Assembly: GCA_964247975.1 (NCBI GenBank)
Contig: CAXTWH010000020.1
Location: 23,702 to 87,701 of the forward strand
Direction of reading: 5' to 3'
Origin: KBS-96 sp964247975
GTDB taxonomy: Bacteria; Acidobacteriota; Terriglobia; Bryobacterales; Bryobacteraceae
DNA: 64,000 bases
Below the pieces are notes generated by a model, which made no database searches, had not been told where the DNA came from, and saw only the letters and a list, made by a program, of their open reading frames with translations. Of this stretch, positions 42,558 to 49,626 are shown in pieces (positions within the stretch are counted from its first letter, which is position 1; each line of letters opens with the position of its first letter). The position numbers and the translations under genes were made by a program.

Positions 42558-42592
42558 CTAGTGCTCGATAAGTAAACATTATCGAGCACTAG
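42558..42592. repeat. Perfect 14-base inverted repeat with 7-base spacer (candidate recombination site)
   Basis: CTAGTGCTCGATAA (42558-42571), spacer GTAAACA, TTATCGAGCACTAG (42579-42592). The arms match without error and the spacer is asymmetric, which would give the site direction. The geometry is close to loxP (13-8-13), FRT (13-8-13) and dif (11-6-11). It lies between the recombinase genes and the divergent HTH gene, 21 bases upstream of the copy 2 ATG. It could instead be an operator. No T run follows either arm, so it is not a terminator. Confidence 0.85.
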
Positions 42593-42602
42593 AAATTATG
42601 TT

Positions 42603-42629
42603 GTCACAACTGTGACTTTATTGTTTAAT
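42603..42629 (+). promoter_or_regulatory. Promoter of the HTH gene with palindromic operator
   Basis: TTGTCA (42601-42606), 17 bases and TTTAAT (42624-42629) form a good sigma70 promoter. A perfect palindrome GTCACA-AC-TGTGAC (42603-42616) covers the -35 and the first part of the spacer, the position of a repressor site. The adjacent HTH protein is the obvious candidate to bind it. Confidence 0.6.
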
Positions 42630-42647
42630 AGTAGTTCAGGAACAATT

Positions 42648-43148
42648 ATGCCGAAGTCTATTGATTGGTTAGGTGCTGCTCCAGAAGCACTGAAACAACT
42701 CCAAGCCATGTCCGTGAAAGTAGTTGATCGGGCGACGATAGAGCAGTTATTCAAGATTCATCGCCGGACCGCTATTCGGATCATGCATCGGTTTGGCGGC
42801 CAGCAGGCCGGAAAAACTTTCCTGATTGATCGGGAGCAACTGGTTGAGAAGCTTCAAGTATTTCTGCAGCAAGACTCCGAACAAGGTCCTTCTTCCCGGA
42901 CACCTAGCCAGATCCGGCGTTTATACCCGGAAGCCGAAACGTTTCGCTTTCCCGACGTGCGCGCGCCGGAGCGCCGGACGCTGGCGCGGCTGCCTTCCAG
43001 GATTCGGATTGTTCCGGGGAAGATCACGGTGGAAGCAGCTTCTCTGGAGGAGCTTTGTATGCAGCTTTGGGTTCTACTCGAAACCTGTAACGAAGACAGG
43101 CAGGTAGTGGAAGCGCAATTAGAAGGAGAACGCAATCGCGCCAACTGA
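42648..43148 (+). CDS. Small helix-turn-helix protein of the recombinase locus
   Basis: A 166-residue protein from ATG 42648 (AGGA upstream). It has a probable HTH at ~25-50 (DRATIEQLFKIHRRTAIRIMHRFGG) followed by GKTFLIDREQLVEKLQVFL, resembling excisionase/MerR-like winged modules. The C-terminal half (ERRTLARLPSRIRIVPGKITVEAASLEELCMQLW) is not recognisable. It lies divergent to the recombinases, so it may regulate them or direct recombination. The final codons contain AGAAGGAG, apparently the ribosome-binding site of the next gene. Confidence 0.65.
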   Translation: MPKSIDWLGAAPEALKQLQAMSVKVVDRATIEQLFKIHRRTAIRIMHRFGGQQAGKTFLIDREQLVEKLQVFLQQDSEQGPSSRTPSQIRRLYPEAETFRFPDVRAPERRTLARLPSRIRIVPGKITVEAASLEELCMQLWVLLETCNEDRQVVEAQLEGERNRAN

Positions 43149-43257
43149 ACAAAACCCGATCAGCCAATCGCGGTTTCCTCTGCTTTCACCGGAGTTAGCC
43201 GAGTGGCGTTTCAGTTTACCGCCATTTACAAATTTTGCAAATGGGTGGACTGGCACA

Positions 43258-43896
43258 ATGGACGAATTTCTGGCGGCAGTTCGCCAGTCTACCATTTCCC
43301 TCCAGACAGTTCCGCTGTACACATTAGTAGATCAATATCTGCTCCGCCTACAAAAACTCAACCCGGAACAAGCGGCGGAATATTTGCACATAGCGGCTCT
43401 GCTGATTTATTGGAAGTCTCGACTGTTGCTGCCGCTTGAACCGGGATTGCTTCCGAACGAATCGGATCCAAAGCTGGAAATTGTTCACGCCCTGGAAACC
43501 GCAGAACGCTCCCGCAGGGACCATCAAGCTAAAAGCGAAGCTGACCAGGAAAACTGTTTGCCGGAAAAACCGCAGCTTTCGTTGGCTGATCTGATGGTTT
43601 TCTTGAGCGAAGTGCAGCAAAACGCGAAAATTTCCGCGCCTCTCACGGTAGTTGAATCAGAAGTCAGGATTACAGAACAACTGCAATGGCTTCACCAATG
43701 GTTTAAAGAGCAAAGCGACGCGACAGTCACGCTGTTGAACAATCTTTGGACGCATCATCAATCGACTTCCGCGCAAACTTCTCTGTTTCTAGCCGTTCTG
43801 GAACTGTCAAAATGTGGTGAACTTCTTCTCGAACAGGAGGAAACCTTTGGACCAGTTCGAATGAGAGTTTGCCACCGCTCACAAAGAGATGAGTAA
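43258..43896 (+). CDS. ScpA-like (segregation/condensation protein A) divergent protein
   Basis: The region VPLYTLVDQYLLRLQKLNPEQAAEYLHIAALLIYWKSRLLLP matches the ScpA kleisin core, the subunit that bridges SMC heads. The C-terminal third carries a short winged-helix-like end. The family similarity begins upstream of the ATG at 43258: the same frame reads SLPPFTNFANGWTGTMDEF and stays open back to 43123. An AGAAGGAG at 43121-43128 precedes an ATC at 43135 by 6 bases, so initiation at a rare ATC codon is possible. No scpB or smc gene is nearby. It may be a specialised kleisin rather than the housekeeping copy. Confidence 0.6.
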   Translation: MDEFLAAVRQSTISLQTVPLYTLVDQYLLRLQKLNPEQAAEYLHIAALLIYWKSRLLLPLEPGLLPNESDPKLEIVHALETAERSRRDHQAKSEADQENCLPEKPQLSLADLMVFLSEVQQNAKISAPLTVVESEVRITEQLQWLHQWFKEQSDATVTLLNNLWTHHQSTSAQTSLFLAVLELSKCGELLLEQEETFGPVRMRVCHRSQRDE

Positions 43897-43984
43897 GTCC
43901 ACCACAAACAGCTTTTCGGCCATCTCGGCCGCCTTTGAATATCCAAGTAGTCGGGAAGAATTTTCAGATTTTTGGGCGCACTGA
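43889..43984 (+). CDS. Possible 31-residue protein overlapping the scpA-like stop
   Basis: ATGAGTAA joins its start to the end of the scpA-like gene (ATG 43889, TAA 43894). The peptide begins MSKSTTNSFSAISAAFEYPSS and ends SDFWAH. There is no strong SD beyond AAAGAG, so translation would depend on coupling. No family is recognised and it may be chance. Confidence 0.3.
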   Translation: MSKSTTNSFSAISAAFEYPSSREEFSDFWAH

Positions 43985-44078
43985 TAATAGCGGCAATCAG
44001 CGGCCTCCGTTCGACGTTTTCGAGAGGTTTAGACTTTCATGTCCCTATGTAGTATTCTATTTAAAAAAGGAAAATGCC

Positions 44079-44849
44079 ATGCTCGAAGCTAATGCTCTCA
44101 CCAAACGTTATTCCAGCGTTCCCGCCGTTGCCAATGTCAGTTTTCAAATTCATCCCCGGCAAGTTCTCGGATATCTCGGGCCGAACGGCTCCGGCAAAAG
44201 TACGACCGTCAAAATGATTACCGGGCTCTTGCAGCCGAGCGAAGGCCAAGTCTTTTTTCGCGGAGAAGATATTCGAAAGAACTTAACAGAGTACAAGCGG
44301 CGTCTGGGCTATGTGCCGGAAGAAGCTAATCTTTATCCGTATCTTTCCGGGCGGGAATATCTGGAACTAGCGGGACAGTTGCGCAAGCTGGAAACGAAAC
44401 TTCTCAGCCGGAAAATTGACGAATACCTGCGCTTATTTTCTTTGCATTCCAGCCGTCATCTGGCAATGGCAACTTATTCCAAAGGAATGCGGCAGCGGAT
44501 TCTGATCAGCGCCGCGCTGCTTCATAATCCTGACGTGTTGGTATTCGATGAACCTTTATCAGGATTGGATGTCACGTCAGCCTTGATTTTCCGCCATCTG
44601 GTGCAGGAACTTCGGAAAGCAGGAAAGGTGATTTTTTACTGCTCGCACGTGCTGGAAGTAGTGGAAAAAGTCTGCTCCCACGTGTTGATCTTACGTAAAG
44701 GCAGTGTGATCGCTTACGGGTCGCTCGATGAATTGCGGCAACAACAATCCATGAGTTCCCTGGAACAAACTTTCTCGCATCTGGTGGAAGAAAGCGACGC
44801 AGTGGAAACAGCCCGCAAATTGGTTCACCTGACTTTGGCGGCAGCATGA
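44079..44849 (+). CDS. ABC transporter ATP-binding protein (second ABC-2 system)
   Basis: An ATPase with Walker A GPNGSGKST, signature YSKGMRQRI, Walker B VLVFDEPLSGLD and switch His in YCSHV. The chosen ATG (MLEANALTKRY) follows AAAAAAGGAAA; an ORF extension to 43935 has no family similarity. At 256 residues it is full length. Its stop overlaps the permease start (ATGA). It is unrelated in detail to the ABC pair at 30-32 kb, so the window has two independent ABC-2 exporters. Confidence 0.93.
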   Translation: MLEANALTKRYSSVPAVANVSFQIHPRQVLGYLGPNGSGKSTTVKMITGLLQPSEGQVFFRGEDIRKNLTEYKRRLGYVPEEANLYPYLSGREYLELAGQLRKLETKLLSRKIDEYLRLFSLHSSRHLAMATYSKGMRQRILISAALLHNPDVLVFDEPLSGLDVTSALIFRHLVQELRKAGKVIFYCSHVLEVVEKVCSHVLILRKGSVIAYGSLDELRQQQSMSSLEQTFSHLVEESDAVETARKLVHLTLAAA

Positions 44850-46588
44850 AAGGACGTTTGCGCCGGCAATGGGAACAAGCAGTTGCCCAACATCCGTTTT
44901 TGCGCTTGGTTCAACACTTTGCGCAGCGAACCGTAGGCGGAAGAGACGCCGCTTCCGACATCGATTTGGGTATCGGCGGCGCGTTGGTGCTGCTGGCTGC
45001 GCCCGGAGCATTCACGTCTTTTGTGTTGCTGCAAAAATACTCCAGCCTGATGCAATGGTTTCGCGGCGATCTGCACTTCAACGTTTACCGGGCTTCGATC
45101 CCCGATGAGTATTTCTTTGTTGTTTATTCAATGGCCGTGACAGGGTTGGTGACGCTTCTCCGCTGGGATCACCTGCTTCCAGGACGCAGGGACTTCATGA
45201 ACCTTGCTCCCCTGCCCCTTCCGCTGCGCTCCATTTTTCTGGCCAACGTAGTAGCCTTGGCAGGCACCGCCCTGTTGTTTGCTGTTGACGTAAATGCGGC
45301 TTCATCGTTTTTCTTTCCCATTTTTGTTACCAATCAGTTGGCTTCTACGGCAGCTACGTTTCAGTTTGCGGAAGCTCATATCATCGCCGTATTAGGAATG
45401 AGCGCCTTTATTTTTCTCGCCTTGTTAGCGGTGCAAGGCTCGTTGATGGCTTTGCTGCCCGACACGGTTTACCGGCGCGTTTCGTTAATGATACGCACCG
45501 TTCTGCTGGTGTTCTTTTTCGGCATCCTGATTTCGGCATTTCTGCTGCCGCTTTCGGTATTGAACTTCCGGTTCGGCTCCCGAATGGCCGGAACATGGTG
45601 GCCTCCCATCTGGTTTGTTTCTTTATACGAAAGTCAACTGCCGGAGTTGAAAAGCCAATCGATGCTGCCGGCCAGCGTCGCGCTATGGGCGATCGTGCTG
45701 GCAGTGATAGCGGGGGTGTTCAGCTTCTCGTTGAGCTATCGCCGCTATTTTCTGCGCATCTCGGAGCGGAGCGAGGGGCCAGCCCGATCGTCCCGTGTTC
45801 ACTGGCTGTCGCTTGAATGGTTGACTCCAATGTGGCGGGTTTGGATCGGCAACGGCTCGGAAACAGCCGTCTTCAAATTCGCTTTGAAAACACTGCTTCG
45901 CAACGACACGCATCTGCTTTTTCTGGGATTATGGGCTGGTATCGGAATTGTTTTAAGTTTAGAAGCGTTGAACAGCGGCAAGAACGGACTCTCAAGCGGT
46001 GACATCCCGATTGGCGCATTGCTGGCCGCGCCTTTAATTCTGGCCTACTTTCTAGTGATTGGACTACGATTCATTTTCGATATTCCGGCGGCGCTCGAAG
46101 CGAATTGGCTGTTTCGGCTGGCGGCAGCGGAAGGCACCATCTCATTCCAGGCAATCTCCCGAAAGCTGATGATACTGTTTACCCTTCCCTGGTTAGCGGG
46201 CGTTTGGTTTCCTTTTGCGCTGCTGCGGCTAGGATGGATTTCCGCTTCGCTCAGCTTGGTGATGGATTGCTTAATTGTCTTGCTTGGTTGTGAGTTAGCC
46301 ATTCTCCGGTGCAGTAAGATTCCGTTTACCTGTTCGTTTACAGCGGACCGGGATCGGATGCTGAAAGTGGTGGTAAGCAGCTTGTTAGTTTTGATTCTGG
46401 TGATTCCGATTCTGGTCGGGATGGAAGGACGAATCATCCGGCATCCTTTCCAGATCATATTTTACGGTGGGGTAGCGATATCTATCTTGACAGTGCTTCG
46501 AAAGCGATTACGGAACGAAACAAAAGCAGCGATTTTTGAAGATAAAGGTTTTGAAGCTTTTGCGCTTCTCCATTTAATAGGAGATTAA
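44846..46588 (+). CDS. ABC-2-type exporter permease, large
   Basis: A protein of 580 residues with about 12-14 hydrophobic stretches, translationally coupled to the ATPase gene. The N-terminal ~35 residues are basic and cytosolic. The cytoplasmic loop around 305-345 is Arg/Ser-rich. I see no diagnostic motif for the substrate. The PadR regulator gene follows after 39 bases; PadR proteins often control such exporters. The low similarity to named permeases keeps the functional call general. Confidence 0.75.
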   Translation: MKGRLRRQWEQAVAQHPFLRLVQHFAQRTVGGRDAASDIDLGIGGALVLLAAPGAFTSFVLLQKYSSLMQWFRGDLHFNVYRASIPDEYFFVVYSMAVTGLVTLLRWDHLLPGRRDFMNLAPLPLPLRSIFLANVVALAGTALLFAVDVNAASSFFFPIFVTNQLASTAATFQFAEAHIIAVLGMSAFIFLALLAVQGSLMALLPDTVYRRVSLMIRTVLLVFFFGILISAFLLPLSVLNFRFGSRMAGTWWPPIWFVSLYESQLPELKSQSMLPASVALWAIVLAVIAGVFSFSLSYRRYFLRISERSEGPARSSRVHWLSLEWLTPMWRVWIGNGSETAVFKFALKTLLRNDTHLLFLGLWAGIGIVLSLEALNSGKNGLSSGDIPIGALLAAPLILAYFLVIGLRFIFDIPAALEANWLFRLAAAEGTISFQAISRKLMILFTLPWLAGVWFPFALLRLGWISASLSLVMDCLIVLLGCELAILRCSKIPFTCSFTADRDRMLKVVVSSLLVLILVIPILVGMEGRIIRHPFQIIFYGGVAISILTVLRKRLRNETKAAIFEDKGFEAFALLHLIGD

Positions 46589-46594
46589 AAACAG

Positions 46595-46614
46595 CACGTT
46601 TTTTCGTGTAGAAT
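46595..46614 (+). promoter_or_regulatory. Candidate promoter/operator of padR
   Basis: CACG-TTTTTT-CGTG (46595-46608) lies directly before TAGAAT (46609-46614), 14 bases before the PadR ATG. The repeat could be a PadR auto-operator. A weak hairpin function for the upstream transcript is an alternative. Confidence 0.3.
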
Positions 46615-46627
46615 ACTTCATAGCAAT

Positions 46628-46936
46628 ATGGCTGACGAGGTAAAACTTTCTCATTCCGCGGCTTTGATTCTGCGCACTATTGAGTGCGGGTATTGTTATG
46701 GGTTCGATGTAATGGAAGTTACCGGCCTGCCGAGCGGAACGGTTTACCCAGCACTGCGGCGACTGGAACGCGATAGCTTAATCACTGCAAAGTGGGAAGA
46801 TGAAGCGGCTGCTTTCGCAGCGCAGCGCCCCGCGCGACGCTACTACCGGGTGACCCGCACCGGCAAACAAGCGCTTTTACGCTTGATGGAAAAATATCCG
46901 CTGCTTGAGAAATTGACTCCCCCCCAGAAAAGTTAG
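46628..46936 (+). CDS. PadR-family transcriptional regulator
   Basis: A winged-helix repressor of 102 residues: LSHSAALILRTIECGYCYGFDVMEVTGLPSGTVYPALRRLERDSLIT is the PadR recognition helix region, and RRYYRVTRTGKQALLRLME is the wing. It lacks the long C-terminal helical domain (PadR subfamily 2 type). It sits 8 bases before a MacB-core permease-like gene, an arrangement frequent in Acidobacteriota. It probably represses its own operon and responds to membrane or drug stress, but no ligand is known. Confidence 0.92.
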   Translation: MADEVKLSHSAALILRTIECGYCYGFDVMEVTGLPSGTVYPALRRLERDSLITAKWEDEAAAFAAQRPARRYYRVTRTGKQALLRLMEKYPLLEKLTPPQKS

Positions 46937-46944
46937 GAACCATC

Positions 46945-48381
46945 ATGAACATCCGCTCCCTTTGGCTATGGCCCTGTTCAGGAATGGTATGGCTGGCCGG
47001 CTTGTTTGTGCCTGCTGCCTGCCGCGCTGAGTGGAAACGAGAATGGCAAGCCGAAATTTGGCACCGCCGCTATCAGTATGAAATGCGCGGCGAAATGTTC
47101 TGGACCGATTGGGTCGAGATTTATCGGAACTGTTCAGGTATACTGCCCGATGCCTGGTGGTATTTTCAGAATGATGATGAACGCAGGAACCGCATTCTGG
47201 AACAACTGCGCTCTCCCCGATTCTGCCTTCTCTTTTTAACGTCGCTATTGATTGCCTGCGTCGTAGGAAGCGGGTTTGTGCCGGTAACTCGGAAAGTCTT
47301 TCTGCCGCAGCTTTACTTGAAAGAAAACCGCATTGCGGTGATTTCCCGAACCGGCAGACTAGAACCGATACGGCGCGGCATACCACCGGCGCTGGCCAGA
47401 ACCTGGCAGCACCAAAGCCATTTGCTGGAAGGAATGGCGCAGTGTTCTTTTCCGCGTCGAATTTCTGTCGCGTTTGGAAACAAGCGGGGTGAAGCCCTAT
47501 TGCTGCAGAGCACCGGCAACTTACTTCCGTTGTTAGGTTTGCCTGCCGCTTTTTCCTTTGCCGGTCCGCACCGCGTTTTTGTTTCTTACGACTTCTGGAA
47601 AACACAACTGCAGAAACGCCCGAACATCATAGGCCAACGATTGGCGGTAAACGAAACGGAAACGGTGGTTGCCGGCATACTGCCGAAGGATTTCTGGTTT
47701 CTTTCACCGGCAGTGGCGTTTTATCAGCCGGATTTAGACACTCCTCGACTGCCTGGAATGCTAGTGGTTCGGCGGCGGCCCGGCGTAACGGCCCGTCAAT
47801 TGGAAGCAGAACTGGAGAAAACCGCTAACAACAGCGGGTACGAGTTTACGCGCACGGCTCCTCATGCCATGATTCTCCGCGATGCTGTGCAAACTCCCTT
47901 GTTACTTTTCGCGGCGGCGTTGATTGTGGCGCTGGTGCTCGTTGGTCTGGCGCATGGCTCCCGCTGGATGCGCGGGAATGGCCTCAATGCTCTGATTCCC
48001 AAGCGCAGCATCCGACGATGGGGCTTTTTTGTTCTGAAAACCGCGCTTGCGCTGATGGTAATTCTCGTTTTGGGTTTAGAAATGTTAGTACCCCAGACCC
48101 AGCAGATTATCAGTGATTCGCTCGGTGGTCCGGTGCTTTTCTGGTTTTATATTGTAAGTTGCAGTTTAGTGTTGTTCGCTTCGGTTTCCGATCAGCACGC
48201 GCGTTGTCGCGTCTGCCAGCGACTGCTCGCGCTTCCCATTCGCATCGGCTGCCCCGGATGTTTACTGCTCGATTGGTCCGGCACAGAATTTTTATGCACG
48301 CAAGGACATGGCATGTTGTATGTGCCGCATCATGTTTCCTGTTGGGAGGAGGCGGATCGATGGGTGAGACTGGCGCAGTAA
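46945..48381 (+). CDS. MacB-core membrane protein with C-terminal zinc ribbon
   Basis: The N-terminal segment RAEWKREWQAEIWHRRYQYE resembles the prefix of acidobacterial duplicated permeases. A helix at ~93-114 leads into a periplasmic core (STGNLLPLLGLPAAFSFAGPHRVFVSYDFWKT, IIGQRLAVNETETVVAGILPKDFWFL) like the MacB_PCD domain. Three more helices follow. The C-terminus has CRVCQRLLALPIRIGCPGCLLLDWSGTEFLC, a likely zinc ribbon. The typical FtsX helices and cytosolic ATPase are absent, so this is not a normal MacB pump. It is in operon with PadR. Confidence 0.7.
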   Translation: MNIRSLWLWPCSGMVWLAGLFVPAACRAEWKREWQAEIWHRRYQYEMRGEMFWTDWVEIYRNCSGILPDAWWYFQNDDERRNRILEQLRSPRFCLLFLTSLLIACVVGSGFVPVTRKVFLPQLYLKENRIAVISRTGRLEPIRRGIPPALARTWQHQSHLLEGMAQCSFPRRISVAFGNKRGEALLLQSTGNLLPLLGLPAAFSFAGPHRVFVSYDFWKTQLQKRPNIIGQRLAVNETETVVAGILPKDFWFLSPAVAFYQPDLDTPRLPGMLVVRRRPGVTARQLEAELEKTANNSGYEFTRTAPHAMILRDAVQTPLLLFAAALIVALVLVGLAHGSRWMRGNGLNALIPKRSIRRWGFFVLKTALALMVILVLGLEMLVPQTQQIISDSLGGPVLFWFYIVSCSLVLFASVSDQHARCRVCQRLLALPIRIGCPGCLLLDWSGTEFLCTQGHGMLYVPHHVSCWEEADRWVRLAQ

Positions 48382-49619
48382 AAAGGTTCGGGCTGTTGGT
48401 CGTCCGGCTATCGAAGGTTCGCCTATCTATTATCGTTCTGCTCGTCCTGCTAATAACACGGTTGCTGCCATGCCAACTACCCCCGCCACAGAAACTGTCG
48501 GCGGAAGACAGGCGAGCCTTCAATGAAGAATTAACTCGCCTGAGAACACTTTTAGACAAGGTGAACGACAAATGTACTATTCAGTTGCAGATTGCTAAAA
48601 CCTATGCTGCCGGCGGTCAGTACCGGGAGGCAGTCGAGTGGCTGCGGAAAGTTGTCGATGCCGATCTTGGTTTTGATCCATCACGAGATCCCGATTTTTC
48701 CCGTATTCAGAACACAATCCAATTCCAAGCGCTTATGAAAGAAGTGCGCCAGCAAACACCGCCTGTTTCGCATAGCCGTTCTATAGCAACAATTCAAGAA
48801 GCAGATCTGTTTCCTGAAAGTTTAGCCTTCGATCCATCCACTAACACCTTCTTCTTGGGTAGCACTGCGAAAGATGAAATTGTGCGTTGTTCTGCCGGAG
48901 CGGCGTGTGTTCCATTGATCACACCTCATCGCGATGGCCAAGGCTATGTGCTCGGGCTGAAGATTGACAAGCACTCAAATACGCTCTGGGCAACAAGCAA
49001 CACGGATAATGAGGCCAGTCTTCGCCAGTATGACATTCAAACCGGCAAGCTGATACGAACTGCGCGAATTGCAGGCAAACACGTCTTCAATGACATTGCC
49101 CTCTCGTCAACTGGTGTTGTTTATGTTGCCGACACCGCCGCAGGCGCCGTTTACAAAATTGATAGTCAAACAACGAAGCTGCAACAAGTCGCCCCGGACC
49201 ACACATTCACGGCGGCAAACGGAATTGCTATTTCACCGGACGAGGAAACGCTCTATGTCTCCGTTTGGGGCGATGGCATTGATGCAGTCGATCTGAAGTC
49301 CGGTTCGGTCATACCTGTTCAACATCCTGCAACAGTTTGCCTGGCATACATCGACGGCCTTTACGCGACTAAAAATAACCTGATCGCAATTCAAAACGGC
49401 CCGATGTCGCCTCGAATAGTTCAGTTCAGATTAAGTGCTGATGGGCGAAATATACTCGGAATGACCATTCTTGAGCGCCGAAATCCTTTATTTAATGGCC
49501 TCACAACCGGCGCACTAGTCAAAGGTCAGTTGTATTATATTGCGAATACGCAAATAGATCAGAAAAATAGTCCCAAGCTTAATCCTCTTCGTGTTTTAGC
49601 CGTTCACGTTTTTCCTTGA
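48360..49619 (+). CDS. TPR-like plus SMP-30/NHL-type beta-propeller protein, membrane anchored
   Basis: A protein of 420 residues from ATG 48360, chosen because GGGAGGAGG lies just upstream; the longer ORF from 48159 overlaps the preceding gene. An N-terminal helix (LSIIVLLVLLITRLLPC) is followed by a TPR-like stretch (LQIAKTYAAGGQYREAVEWLRKVVDADLGF). Propeller repeats follow: FPESLAFDPSTNTFFLGS, FNDIALSSTGVVYVAD and ANGIAISPDEETLYVSVW. Similar layouts occur in gluconolactonase-like periplasmic proteins. The catalytic function is not certain. The 22-base overlap couples it to the zinc-ribbon gene. Confidence 0.75.
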   Translation: MGETGAVKRFGLLVVRLSKVRLSIIVLLVLLITRLLPCQLPPPQKLSAEDRRAFNEELTRLRTLLDKVNDKCTIQLQIAKTYAAGGQYREAVEWLRKVVDADLGFDPSRDPDFSRIQNTIQFQALMKEVRQQTPPVSHSRSIATIQEADLFPESLAFDPSTNTFFLGSTAKDEIVRCSAGAACVPLITPHRDGQGYVLGLKIDKHSNTLWATSNTDNEASLRQYDIQTGKLIRTARIAGKHVFNDIALSSTGVVYVADTAAGAVYKIDSQTTKLQQVAPDHTFTAANGIAISPDEETLYVSVWGDGIDAVDLKSGSVIPVQHPATVCLAYIDGLYATKNNLIAIQNGPMSPRIVQFRLSADGRNILGMTILERRNPLFNGLTTGALVKGQLYYIANTQIDQKNSPKLNPLRVLAVHVFP

Positions 49620-49626
49620 TGTCAGC

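Noticed and set aside
42558..42592. Large inverted repeat as a transcription terminator
   Set aside because: Neither side has a T run, and it lies between divergent gene starts, where a terminator would serve no gene.
42603..42616. GTCACA-AC-TGTGAC as a CRP/FNR site
   Set aside because: The half-sites are in the opposite order and spacing from TGTGA-N6-TCACA, so a classical CRP site is not supported.
46943..47605. 220-residue minus-strand ORF opposite the zinc-ribbon gene
   Set aside because: Arg/Ser/Cys-rich shadow translation with no family features; the plus-strand gene is better supported.
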